A DNA stretch of 64,000 bases, taken from the NCBI RefSeq assembly GCF_001269985.1, contig NZ_BBZB01000001.1:682001-746000 (forward strand). Reading direction: 5' to 3'. Below, piece by piece: positions 36,429 through 45,681 of this stretch. The notes under the pieces are model-generated. The model was not told where the DNA came from. It searched no databases and saw only the letters and a list, made by a program, of their open reading frames with translations. The translations under genes were made by a program, and so were the position numbers. The stretch is from Pseudoalteromonas sp. '520P1 No. 423'. GTDB taxonomy: Bacteria; Pseudomonadota; Gammaproteobacteria; Enterobacterales; Alteromonadaceae. Each line of letters starts with the position of its first letter. The first letter of the stretch is position 1.

Positions 36429-37172
36429 TTAAAGCATTTCTTTAAGCTCTTTTATGAATTCTGATTTATGAGAAATAAAAGGTGCATGAGATGCTTTATT
36501 GATTACATGGGCATTAAAATTAGAGTTTAAAGCTTGAATTTTAGCAACTGCTTTAGCGGGGACTAATGCATCTAAAGCACCAAAGATACCGTGCATAGGT
36601 ATCGTCAACTCAGAAAATAATGTACGTAAATCTTCGTTTAATAAAAAGTCGAGGCCAGTACTTAGGGCTACTTCTTGTGGTTCAGGAGCGCTTTTTATAA
36701 ATTGTTTAAGTTGTTTGATATCTTGTTTGGCTGAATCACTGCCCATAGCTTGTATCGCCAGAAATCTATCTATGGTTTTATTGGTATTAGCACTCAGTTG
36801 TGACATAAAGGCCTTAAGTACATCTGGCTTAATACCTGACCAAGTATCTTGTTCTGTAAAATAGGGTGTTGAGGCAACTAAAATTACTTTAGCGACTTTT
36901 TTGGGGTGGTGTTTAGCAATATAAAGTGAGATAAGTCCACCAAGAGACCAACCAACAAGCGTACTATTATCTGATAACTTTTCAGCAAGTTCATTTGCGA
37001 CATTAGCTAAATTATAAGGTGCTGGACAAGCTTGGTCATCTCCAAATCCAGGTAAATCTAATGTTTTTATCGGCATAGATATTTCAGATTCAAGCTCTGG
37101 AATTAATAGCTGCCATACATTTTTATTCATTCCCCAGCCGTGTAAAAAAACACATTCGTTTTGCATATTCAA
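36429..37172 (-). CDS. bioH: Pimeloyl-ACP methyl ester carboxylesterase
   Basis: 247 residues. It closes pimelate synthesis by removing the methyl group from pimeloyl-ACP methyl ester, giving the biotin precursor. Motifs: HGWGMNKNVW, nucleophile GWSLGG (S76), the Asp in FGALDALVP and the His in NKASHAPFI. It is divergent from comF with 51 bases between, as in E. coli (bioH/gntX), which supports the assignment over a generic hydrolase. Confidence 0.92.
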   Translation of the reverse strand: MNMQNECVFLHGWGMNKNVWQLLIPELESEISMPIKTLDLPGFGDDQACPAPYNLANVANELAEKLSDNSTLVGWSLGGLISLYIAKHHPKKVAKVILVASTPYFTEQDTWSGIKPDVLKAFMSQLSANTNKTIDRFLAIQAMGSDSAKQDIKQLKQFIKSAPEPQEVALSTGLDFLLNEDLRTLFSELTIPMHGIFGALDALVPAKAVAKIQALNSNFNAHVINKASHAPFISHKSEFIKELKEML

Positions 37173-37223
37173 TAAACCTTAACCACACTAAATTAGACAA
37201 GATAATAACATAAGGGCCAAGGA

Positions 37224-37946
37224 GTGACTTTATTCTGGTTTATAAAATATATTGAAGACTTGTTATATACCCATTCTTGCTTAATGTGCAGTAGTACAAT
37301 TAAAGATCAGCCTAAGTTATGTAAAGTGTGTTTACAGGATTTACCTAAGCTTGCCTTGCCAATAACAGAGCCTAATTTATTGCTGAGACCTGATGTTAAA
37401 CGACTCTTTAAAAAAGTGAAGTTTGATAGTTTATTTGCAGTATTGTGGTACCAAGAGCCAAATTCTATTTGGCTGAGTAAATTTAAGTTTCATAATAAAA
37501 TTTATTACCGTCATGTCTTAATTCAAATCATTCAACATCAACTAATAGTCGCTCAAGAACATGCGCATTGGATTTGGCCCGATATGATAATAATCATGCC
37601 GTTACACCACAGGCGCTATCATGCGCGAGGTTTTAATCAAGTAGAGCAAGTTTGGCGAGATGCATTGCTTACTTTACCTAATTTCAATCAATCATTGCTG
37701 CAAGAAAAGGTGTTAATACGTGAAAAATACACCAAAGCGCAAACCAACTTAAATGCTAAGCAAAGGCGTAAAAATATCAATTCAGCCTTTACTGTAACGG
37801 GTAATGTGAAAGGTAAAGTTGTCGCGGTAATTGATGATGTGATCACCACAGGTACCACGATTAATGAAGTATCAAGCTGTTTAAAAGCTGCAGGTGCTAA
37901 ACATGTATCGGCTTGGGCAACCTGTTTAACACCTTTGGAAAAGTAG
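37224..37946 (+). CDS. comF: ComF family phosphoribosyltransferase-like protein
   Basis: 240 residues. N-terminal zinc-finger-like pair CLMCSS and CKVC, then a phosphoribosyltransferase domain with the PRPP loop VIDDVITTGTTI. ComF-like proteins (called GntX in E. coli) are needed for DNA uptake in competent species. Beginning at ATG 37224 shortly after a GGAG site. Neighbouring bioH is divergent, the usual arrangement; nfuA, often adjacent, is 3.3 kb away here. Confidence 0.88.
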   Translation: MTLFWFIKYIEDLLYTHSCLMCSSTIKDQPKLCKVCLQDLPKLALPITEPNLLLRPDVKRLFKKVKFDSLFAVLWYQEPNSIWLSKFKFHNKIYYRHVLIQIIQHQLIVAQEHAHWIWPDMIIIMPLHHRRYHARGFNQVEQVWRDALLTLPNFNQSLLQEKVLIREKYTKAQTNLNAKQRRKNINSAFTVTGNVKGKVVAVIDDVITTGTTINEVSSCLKAAGAKHVSAWATCLTPLEK

Positions 37947-37964
37947 AGTGGTTATATCAGCTTA

Positions 37965-38402
37965 TTAATTTAGTAATTTAATTTGTTCGATATCAGTCAG
38001 TTGTATATGGTTTTGGTAATAAAACTTACCAGTGCTTAACCCTTTTTTATATAAGTAAATTTTTTCTCTTTTTACTAAACCGTATACTTCGATTTCTTTA
38101 TTTTTAAGTTCATTCAGTGATTTAATATTAAATTTGTCGCTCAATTGAGGTGCAAGTTTTTCTTTTATAACAACAGTGACATTGCTTGGTAATTTATAAT
38201 TGTGTAATGCGTTGAGGTACCACTCTTTATTACCCTTTAAATGTCCTATGCCCTCTACTTTAAAGTTAAGCGTACTACGTAAGCCATTTTGACTTTTTAT
38301 TGAGGTTTGAGCAGCATCAGATACTGAATAATGTGGGTATTTAGATGTCGTTGAACAAGCGGTTAATATAAAAGCTGTTAATAATATAGCTAGGTATTTC
38401 AT
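37965..38402 (-). CDS. Lipoprotein of unknown function
   Basis: 145 residues, signal peptide with lipobox LTAC (C16). The mature protein is beta-rich and basic (EVYGLVKREKIYLYKKG). No family recognised. Convergent with comF, 18 bases apart. Confidence 0.7.
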   Translation of the reverse strand: MKYLAILLTAFILTACSTTSKYPHYSVSDAAQTSIKSQNGLRSTLNFKVEGIGHLKGNKEWYLNALHNYKLPSNVTVVIKEKLAPQLSDKFNIKSLNELKNKEIEVYGLVKREKIYLYKKGLSTGKFYYQNHIQLTDIEQIKLLN

Positions 38403-38511
38403 TGATATTCATCCTTAAATTGTACCTACATGGTACTTTTTATTTATTTTATTTGAAATCAACTAGAATAGGGAATTTATTTATAAATTTACAAATAAAA
38501 TATCCAAGAAT

Positions 38512-38539
38512 AAAAAAGGGCATAAAACTATCATGCCCT
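38512..38539 (-). terminator. Terminator of the M14 peptidase gene
   Basis: On the minus strand AGGGCAT/ATGCCCT (7 bp, 9-base loop) is followed by TTTTTT. It starts 29 bases after the peptidase stop. Confidence 0.8.
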
Positions 38540-38567
38540 ATAAATTTTAGATTAGCTATTTTAGTTA

Positions 38568-41123
38568 TTATTCAGCTCTTGCACTAAATGTTTTACCAAA
38601 AAATAAAGCGTTGCTTAATATGCGACTGGTACCGTACCAATAACCTCTAAATACAGGGTTATCTGTCATACCAACTACACGGCCACGGCCATAAGAGTGG
38701 GCCATTAATGCTGCAGCACCTGAAATTTGTTTAATATTATTATCGTGACTAAATCCTGCCATTAATGGGTTCTTATCGTAAATAGCAATATTTACAAATG
38801 GTACATCTACAGGCTCTAATAAAAATGTGCTGTTTTTAAATACCGGTAAATCTTCACGTGGAATTGAATAAGTTAACGGGTGAGATAAATCGATTTGCGT
38901 TTTATAAATCGCACCTGCAATACGTTGCTTACCTGCTAAGCTATCTTTATCTGCATAAGTCAGTGCTTTTGTATCAAAAGTTTCAGCCATATCTTTTGGT
39001 GAAATATAATTAGCTTTTAGAATCTTATTATCAACTAAAAATTTAGCACCACCCTTATGACCCCAAATTACACCGCCTTCTTTGATCCAGCGTTTCATTT
39101 TCACTTTAGCTGCATCAGTAAAACCAGAGTAACTACCATTAGCCATAATTACATGGGTATATTTATTAAAATCAATGCGCGCTAATCTATCGACATCAAT
39201 CACTGTTGGTGCAATGCCTACATATTGATCTAAATAATACCAAGTTTCACCAACTTCATATTGGCTAGTGCCTTTACCACCAATTAATAAAACTTTAGGC
39301 AAATTAACTGGAGCTAGTTTACGTGAACCTAAATCAACACCTGTAGGTGTTAAACCTGATTGAATACCAATAATAGGGATATTAAATTCAGTTTGTGCTT
39401 GCGATAAGATCTCTGTGAAATTATCTACAGTTTGTAATCCTGTAGGTAATATTATGGAACCAGCTGAAAGAGCATGTTTACCTTTTGAAGTCACTGCAGA
39501 TAAATCACCTAAAGCAACACGTGCTTTTATACCTTTTTTTAATAAAGTATTTAGCATTTTAGGTGCTGCGTAATCATCCCAAGAAAAAGCGTAAGCATAG
39601 TTATTTGTTAATTTATCAAGTGATTTAGGTTGTGGTTTAGTCCAAGCAGTATCTGAGTGTTTTAAACCCCACTTGCTTGTTAAGTTAGCAAATTCAATAT
39701 TAAAGGCGTGAGCAATTGTCCAGCCTGATACATCGTAAAAAGTATTATCTTCGAAGTTTTTTTGTTCGCTAAATATTGCTTTTATTAAACGGTATTGCGC
39801 TTGATCTAAAGGAATGTAATAACTGTTTTTTTCGCTATATGTTTTATTGGCAATTTTTAAGTCTTTATCAATTTTATAAGCATTGATTTGATGTTGTTTA
39901 AGTAAGTTTAAAAACTTATTTAAACGTGTTTTATCGTTCGGCTCAGATACCAAATAACCATTTAATTTATCATTACCAGCAAGTTCAGATGCTTCATTAT
40001 AAAAATTATCTTGATAGTCTAATAGGTTGTTTCTGCCTGCTACTGCCGCATCAAAAGTAGATAAAGAAGTTGTAAGTTGATTTTTAATGGTTGTAGGGAA
40101 CTCTAATAAACCATTGATTGTTTCTTGTTGATGACCACGAGAACTCGCTTGTTCAAATAAAATACCGATAGTGCCGTTAGCGTCTGGGTAAGTAGAGCCT
40201 TTACCATAATAAAAGTCATCAAAGCTTTCTTCAGTAAAGTATAACTGGTTTTGCTTATCTAATGCTTTAGCGTGGAATACAGCAATATCTTTCGTTAATG
40301 TTACATTACGATCAGGGGTAAGTGGGTGCTTACGACTAGGGATCCCAGGCTGGAAAAAATAAGTACTATGCGGGCCCATTTCATGGAAGTCAGTTAATAC
40401 ATTTGGTTTCCACTGGTGGAATTTAGCAACACGAGCGCGCGATTCTGGGTGTTGTAATAAAAGCCAGTCACGATTTAAATCAAACCAGTAGTGATTTGTA
40501 CGACCACTAGGCCAAGCTTCAACATGCTCTCTATGGCTTGGATCGCTTGATAAGTTTTGACCTTTATGCATATTTGCCCACTGTGCAAAACGCGATAAAC
40601 CATCTGGATTTAAAGAAGGGTCAATTAAAATAACAGTATTATTTAATAATGTTTCAATCTTTTCGCCTTGCGCTGCTGCTAAGTAATAAGCAACTAATAA
40701 AGAAGCGTTACTACCTGAAGACTCATTGCCGTGAACGCTGTAACCCATCCATACAACAGCAGGGTCATCTTCATTAGTTTTAACTTCACCATCAGATAAG
40801 CGAGCAATATGTTTAGCTTGAATCGTATCAATATTTTTTAATTTTTCAGGTGTTGCTACTGTAAGCATTAAAAGCGGACGTTGCTCATGGCTATAACCAA
40901 TTGTTTCAATGTTAATACGGTCACTTTTTTCAGCTAATACCTGCATATAACGTACTAATTGATCGTGACGAACATGCCAATCACCTACTTCATAACCTAA
41001 CACTTCTTTTGGCGTGGGAATATTTGTGTCGAATTTAACATCCGAGTCAAAATAAAAATTAAGAGGTTTGGCCAAGACGAGTGGACTAAAAAATATTAAT
41101 AAAACAAAACGAAACAAGCGCAT
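38568..41123 (-). CDS. Secreted M14 family zinc carboxypeptidase
   Basis: 851 residues, signal peptide (residues 1-18, cleavage VLA). The zinc motif HGNES (H131, E134), NPDGLSRF, the active-site region NRDWLLLQHPE and DFHEMGPHSTYFF identify an M14-like carboxypeptidase. The large C-terminal half (about 400 residues) includes a glutamine-amidotransferase-like segment near VIMANGSYSGFTDAAK, GGVIWGHKGG, AHSYGRGRVVGMTDNP, a common architecture in marine bacteria. It probably trims peptides in the periplasm or outside the cell. Monocistronic. Confidence 0.9.
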   Translation of the reverse strand: MRLFRFVLLIFFSPLVLAKPLNFYFDSDVKFDTNIPTPKEVLGYEVGDWHVRHDQLVRYMQVLAEKSDRINIETIGYSHEQRPLLMLTVATPEKLKNIDTIQAKHIARLSDGEVKTNEDDPAVVWMGYSVHGNESSGSNASLLVAYYLAAAQGEKIETLLNNTVILIDPSLNPDGLSRFAQWANMHKGQNLSSDPSHREHVEAWPSGRTNHYWFDLNRDWLLLQHPESRARVAKFHQWKPNVLTDFHEMGPHSTYFFQPGIPSRKHPLTPDRNVTLTKDIAVFHAKALDKQNQLYFTEESFDDFYYGKGSTYPDANGTIGILFEQASSRGHQQETINGLLEFPTTIKNQLTTSLSTFDAAVAGRNNLLDYQDNFYNEASELAGNDKLNGYLVSEPNDKTRLNKFLNLLKQHQINAYKIDKDLKIANKTYSEKNSYYIPLDQAQYRLIKAIFSEQKNFEDNTFYDVSGWTIAHAFNIEFANLTSKWGLKHSDTAWTKPQPKSLDKLTNNYAYAFSWDDYAAPKMLNTLLKKGIKARVALGDLSAVTSKGKHALSAGSIILPTGLQTVDNFTEILSQAQTEFNIPIIGIQSGLTPTGVDLGSRKLAPVNLPKVLLIGGKGTSQYEVGETWYYLDQYVGIAPTVIDVDRLARIDFNKYTHVIMANGSYSGFTDAAKVKMKRWIKEGGVIWGHKGGAKFLVDNKILKANYISPKDMAETFDTKALTYADKDSLAGKQRIAGAIYKTQIDLSHPLTYSIPREDLPVFKNSTFLLEPVDVPFVNIAIYDKNPLMAGFSHDNNIKQISGAAALMAHSYGRGRVVGMTDNPVFRGYWYGTSRILSNALFFGKTFSARAE

Positions 41124-41271
41124 AGTTATTTATTCTAGGTAAGGTGACTGATAACTTAAAATTAACATTGCACAATAATAAAGCCAAATTTTTTCGACAG
41201 GTACTAGCGACAATAAGACGAGCGGAGTATGATATGCAGTAACCTAGTAATTTAGTCAAGTATACCGTCTT

Positions 41272-41844
41272 ATGATCAATATTTCAGAAACAGCGCAAAG
41301 TCACTTTGCAAAATTATTAGCCGATCAGGCTGAAAATACAAAAATCCGCGTATTCGTAGTAAACCCAGGTACGGCGCAAGCTGAGTGTGGCGTTTCTTAC
41401 TGCCCTGAAGATGCGGTTGAAGATACAGATATTCACCTTGAATTTAATGGTTTTGATGCCGTTGTTGATGCTGAAAGCGCACCGTTTTTAGGCGAAGCTG
41501 AAATAGACTTTGTAACTGATAAAATGGGTTCTCAATTAACTTTAAAAGCACCAAATGCAAAAGCTAAAAAGTTAGGTGATGATGCATCGCTAGAAGCACA
41601 AATTCAGCATATGATCGATACTGAAGTAAATCCACAGCTAGCAAGTCACGGCGGCCAAGTAAGCCTAGTTGAAATTGCTGATGATATCGCTATTTTACAG
41701 TTTGGTGGTGGTTGTAACGGTTGTTCTATGATTGATGTTACTTTAAAAGAAGGCATCGAAAAAGAAATGCTAGCTAAATTCCCACAAATTAAAGGTGTTA
41801 AAGATGCAACAGACCATAATCCTGGTGAGCATTCTTATTACTAG
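41272..41844 (+). CDS. nfuA: Iron-sulfur cluster carrier NfuA
   Basis: 190 residues. The N-terminal A-type-like domain (degenerate) is followed by the NifU domain with GGGCNGCSM (C148, C151), which binds and transfers a 4Fe-4S cluster. It matters for iron-sulfur maturation under stress, including that of lipoate and sulfur enzymes. No ribosome site is obvious before the ATG; the family start MI.IS..A..HF matches. Monocistronic. Confidence 0.95.
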   Translation: MINISETAQSHFAKLLADQAENTKIRVFVVNPGTAQAECGVSYCPEDAVEDTDIHLEFNGFDAVVDAESAPFLGEAEIDFVTDKMGSQLTLKAPNAKAKKLGDDASLEAQIQHMIDTEVNPQLASHGGQVSLVEIADDIAILQFGGGCNGCSMIDVTLKEGIEKEMLAKFPQIKGVKDATDHNPGEHSYY

Positions 41845-42018
41845 ATCTGCTACGCATTTCTATAAAACCACTACGTGGTAACTTATTTGTTAGAGATTGA
41901 ATTAGCTTAAGTTACTTTCTGTTAAATATATTGTCATTCCCAAGGTGTTTTATCGGGAATCTAATATTAATTTAGCTTGAGTTTTATTTTTTATTTAGAG
42001 TTAAATTGATTAGCCAAA

Positions 42019-42282
42019 ATGAAATTTAAAAATACAATATATCGCCTCGGCTCAACCCCTAAGTTGAGTTTAAGGCGATTTTTTATTGGCATAGTGTTAT
42101 TTGCCATCAGTGCAGGGCTAATTATATTTGGTTATTTGCACTTTGCTTTATTACAACTTCCTGGTTTAGTTTTATTACCTATCGCTTTATATTTTGCCAT
42201 GTATGGCTATTTAGGCATATTTGCTAATCGCTTTTCACAAATATTAAAAGATCGTGAAAAACTCAATAAAGACCTTTTTTAA
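42019..42282 (+). CDS. Small membrane protein
   Basis: 87 residues with two membrane helices (about 22-45 and 48-70) and a positively charged N terminus. Not recognised. Its stop overlaps the MATE gene stop by 4 bases on the other strand (tail to tail). Confidence 0.6.
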   Translation: MKFKNTIYRLGSTPKLSLRRFFIGIVLFAISAGLIIFGYLHFALLQLPGLVLLPIALYFAMYGYLGIFANRFSQILKDREKLNKDLF

Positions 42283-43637
42283 ATGAGTTGCCCAGTACGT
42301 TTTAAATCGTGATACCTTTTGATTAAGGTTAATCCTCTCAATAACATAAAGCTGCTCATTGCTGCCCATAAAGCATGATTACCCCACGATTCTAATAGTA
42401 AAAACACCCCAAAAAAGCCAAATATACTCGAAACTATCATGGCATTTCGCATATCTTTAGCCCGTGTTAACCCGATAAATATACCATCAAATATAAAACA
42501 AAATACCGCTATCATAGGCAGTAATACAGACCAGATGACATAATTTTGTGCTGTTGCTATGACTTCTGGGATATCAGTTAATAAAGCGATAAGTTCATCA
42601 CCAAATACAGCAAACCCTAAACTATATAAAATGCTAAATAATACGCCCCAAAATAAACTGATATTAACCCAAAGTTTTAATTGTCTAAGGTTTTGTTGGC
42701 CTTTGGCTTCGCCAACTTTGGCCTCTACCGCATAAGCTACGCCATCTAATGCAAAACTTACCAGTAATAAAAAGTTTAACAAAATGGCATTGGCGGCTAA
42801 AACATTGTCGCCTAAACGACCACCGTAATACGTGATAAAGGCAAAACAGATTTGTAAAAACAATGAACGAATAAATATATCGCGATTTAAACTGAGCGTT
42901 TCTTGTATATTAGTTAAAGGTTGAATAAATGTTTTTGACCAAGATAAACTATGTTTGTTAAGTAGTTTGGTTACTATCATTAAGCCAAAAATAAGCGATA
43001 TATAATCAGAAGCAACAGATGCCCAAGCTGCTCCGGCTACAGCAAAGTCGAGCCAAACAACTAAAATCACATCTAGAACGATATTTGTAATATTTGCTAC
43101 CAAGAGTAAATAAAATGGCCCTTTGGCGTATTGCATGCCTAACATCCAACCTAATAATACTAAGTTAGCCAGTGCTGCGGGAGCGCTCAATATACGGATT
43201 GAAAAGTAGATTTGTGCTTGTTCTAATGCTTCATTAGAGGCTGTGATATGATTTTGTAATATATAGGTTATGGGTGGCTGTAAACATAATAAAAAAATAG
43301 AAAAGCCAAAAGATAAGATTAGCCCTTTTTTTAATACCGCCATTTGCTCAAGTTTATCTTGTGCGCCAAAAGCATGAGCAGCTAACCCAGTTGTACTCAT
43401 ACGTAAAAAGCCAGATAACCAAAATATCAAACTGATCACCATAGAGCCAATAGCGACACCTGCAAGATAAAATGAATTATCTAAGTGCCCAATCACAGCT
43501 GTATCAACTAAACCTAACAAAGGCACTGTAATATTTGATAAAATCATAGGCCAAGCTAAAAGCAGTAAGCTTTTATGATAGGTTAAATTACTTTTACTAA
43601 ATAGGTTTTTATGAAAATGTTGCACAAATTTAAACAT
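42279..43637 (-). CDS. MATE family efflux transporter (DinF-like)
   Basis: 452 residues with 12 membrane helices. MATE pumps export organic cations, drugs or peptides with Na+ or H+. The start of the family is visible as LLLAWPMILSNITVPLLGLVDTAVIGHL. DinF-like members are found in gammaproteobacteria, where they can be SOS-linked; no LexA box is visible here. Its 5' end overlaps the divergent deacetylase gene by 27 bases. Confidence 0.92.
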   Translation of the reverse strand: MFKFVQHFHKNLFSKSNLTYHKSLLLLAWPMILSNITVPLLGLVDTAVIGHLDNSFYLAGVAIGSMVISLIFWLSGFLRMSTTGLAAHAFGAQDKLEQMAVLKKGLILSFGFSIFLLCLQPPITYILQNHITASNEALEQAQIYFSIRILSAPAALANLVLLGWMLGMQYAKGPFYLLLVANITNIVLDVILVVWLDFAVAGAAWASVASDYISLIFGLMIVTKLLNKHSLSWSKTFIQPLTNIQETLSLNRDIFIRSLFLQICFAFITYYGGRLGDNVLAANAILLNFLLLVSFALDGVAYAVEAKVGEAKGQQNLRQLKLWVNISLFWGVLFSILYSLGFAVFGDELIALLTDIPEVIATAQNYVIWSVLLPMIAVFCFIFDGIFIGLTRAKDMRNAMIVSSIFGFFGVFLLLESWGNHALWAAMSSFMLLRGLTLIKRYHDLKRTGQLI

Positions 43638-44687
43638 GTATTAAGACTAACCTTATTACTACCGCTGTGTTTTTTATCAAATAACGCTATGGCGAGTGTG
43701 ATTTTACAATATCATCATGTCAGCGAGACTATGCCTGCAGTGACTTCTATCAGCCCAGCTGATTTTGAAGCGCATATGACACACCTAAAGCAACACAACT
43801 TTAATGTGATTTCCTTACCAGATATGTTATCTCAGCTAAAAAAAGGTGAAACCTTAGCTGATAATACGGTTGCAATTACTTTTGATGATGGTTACAAAAA
43901 CAACTATACCACCGCTGCACCAATTCTTGAAAAGTTTAATTTTCCATACACCATTTTTGTAAACCCAAAAATGATAGATGAAAAGAAATCTTATGTAATG
44001 ACATGGCAGCAAATTCGCGAATTGACTAAAAAAGGCGCCACAATCGCAAATCACAGTGCTGAGCATTTATACCTGCATCAAAAGCTTGAAAATGAAACAT
44101 TAATACAATGGCAAGACCGTATTAAAAAGGACTTAATACAGTCCGAAGAGCGCATTAAACAAGAAACGGGTCATAATTATCACTATTTAGCTTATCCTTA
44201 TGGTGAGTTTAATCATGAACTACAAAATGTCATTAAGGAGTTACATTTTATTGGTATAGGCCAGCACTCAGGTGCTGTGGGTATTGATAGTGACTTTAGT
44301 CGTTTACCGCGTTTTCCAGCTTCAGGTATTTACGCAAATTTAAAAACATTAAAAACCAAATTAAAATCTTTACCTTTTAGTATTACAGGGCTGACAAATA
44401 GTGAATCAGTTACAGTTAAAAACCAGCCAAGTTTAATTATGCAGGTAGTCGTCGAAGATTTTTATAAATCACAATTTGCCTGTTATGTATCAGGTCAAGG
44501 CAAAGCGACTATCAAATGGTTGGATAACAAAGCTGCTGAATCAGGTTTACCTAATAATGTTAAAAGTGTTGAAATAAGTCCTAAAAAACCATTAGGGAAA
44601 GGGCGTTCAAGATATAACTGTACTGCACCATCAATCAGTAAAAAAGGACATTTTTATTGGTTTTCACAACCTTGGGTAGTGAAATAA
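43611..44687 (+). CDS. Exported polysaccharide deacetylase (NodB domain)
   Basis: 358 residues with a signal peptide (residues 1-28, cleavage near AMA). The NodB domain has TFDDGYKNNY (two Asp) and HSAEH (His-x3-His metal motif), plus LAYPYGEF. The C-terminal 100 residues form a small beta domain. It removes acetyl groups from GlcNAc-type polymers or peptidoglycan in the periplasm. Its start overlaps the MATE start; alternative starts would lose the signal peptide. Confidence 0.9.
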   Translation: MKMLHKFKHVLRLTLLLPLCFLSNNAMASVILQYHHVSETMPAVTSISPADFEAHMTHLKQHNFNVISLPDMLSQLKKGETLADNTVAITFDDGYKNNYTTAAPILEKFNFPYTIFVNPKMIDEKKSYVMTWQQIRELTKKGATIANHSAEHLYLHQKLENETLIQWQDRIKKDLIQSEERIKQETGHNYHYLAYPYGEFNHELQNVIKELHFIGIGQHSGAVGIDSDFSRLPRFPASGIYANLKTLKTKLKSLPFSITGLTNSESVTVKNQPSLIMQVVVEDFYKSQFACYVSGQGKATIKWLDNKAAESGLPNNVKSVEISPKKPLGKGRSRYNCTAPSISKKGHFYWFSQPWVVK

Positions 44688-44868
44688 ATAAACCTTTTTT
44701 AGTATCGAACATTAAATAAATTAGTATCGCATTATTTTTATGTATGTCAGGTTTTAATGTAACGTATTGATTTTTAGTTACTGTCATATTAATGTCAGAT
44801 AAAAGTCGTACCAATATTAGTTAACTTTGTTTGATAATTCATTTCGAACAACAGAAAAGGATATATAA

Positions 44869-45360
44869 ATGATCGTTCGAAAACTCAGGCTGCAACGTGC
44901 ATGGTCTCAAGAGCAACTAGCACAATTGAGTGGGTTAAATATTAGAACCATTCAACGAATCGAAAGAGGCCAAAAAGCGGGTCTTGAATCATTAAAATCT
45001 TTAGCTGCTGTTTTTGAAATCCAATTAACTCAATTACAGCAGGAGATGGAAATGAATACGAATATAAATACTGAAAGTAATACTGAATCAAAAATGACTG
45101 AAGAAGAAAAGAAAGTCCTAGAGCATGTAAGAGACATAAAAGGATTTTATTCCCATTTAATTAATTATGTTTTAGTTGTAGGTGGTTTATTCATTTTAAA
45201 CTACTTTATAAGTCCAGAGTATATTTGGGCTTGGTGGGCTGCGCTCGGTTGGGGCATAGGTGTGATCTCACACGGATTGAGTGTATTTGAAGTGTTTAGT
45301 TTATTTGGTGCAGATTGGGAAAGAAAGCAAGTTGAAAAAAGACTGAAGCGAAAACTTTAA
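44869..45360 (+). CDS. XRE-family regulator with 2TM membrane domain
   Basis: 163 residues: an N-terminal Cro/C1 helix-turn-helix (residues 1-60, WSQEQLAQLSGLNIRTIQRIERG) linked by about 20 residues to a 2TM domain (PF13239: FYSHLINYVLVVGGLFILNY, GWGIGVISHGLSVF). It would sit in the inner membrane with its DNA-binding domain in the cytoplasm. A short helical tail RKQVEKRLKRK follows. The gene is AAAGG-led and monocistronic. Targets are unknown. Confidence 0.88.
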   Translation: MIVRKLRLQRAWSQEQLAQLSGLNIRTIQRIERGQKAGLESLKSLAAVFEIQLTQLQQEMEMNTNINTESNTESKMTEEEKKVLEHVRDIKGFYSHLINYVLVVGGLFILNYFISPEYIWAWWAALGWGIGVISHGLSVFEVFSLFGADWERKQVEKRLKRKL

Positions 45361-45383
45361 TTAAGTTTATGTTGTTTATTTTT

Positions 45384-45415
45384 AAAAATCGCTGACATTA
45401 CTGTGAGCGCTTTTT
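45384..45415 (+). terminator. Terminator after the XRE-2TM gene
   Basis: AAAAATCGCT pairs with AGCGCTTTTT (one mismatch), continuing into a T-rich run; 23 bases after the stop. Confidence 0.65.
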
Positions 45416-45681
45416 ATTTTTAAGATTAATTAGCCAGTAACTGATTTTACAAATTTCAAAATAACGATTTATATAAATTGATCAAAGTGCACTTTTTTAT
45501 TTAAATCGATGAATAAACAAAAGAGTTGCTTTTTCGACAAAACTGACATTATTTAAAGTATTTTGATAGGAACTTTAGATCAATCTACATTTGTTCCATC
45601 GCTACCGTATAAATTTTCATACTAGAAAATATTGCATATATGTAAATGTTCAAGTTAAAACGAACCTCAACATCCGTCTCC

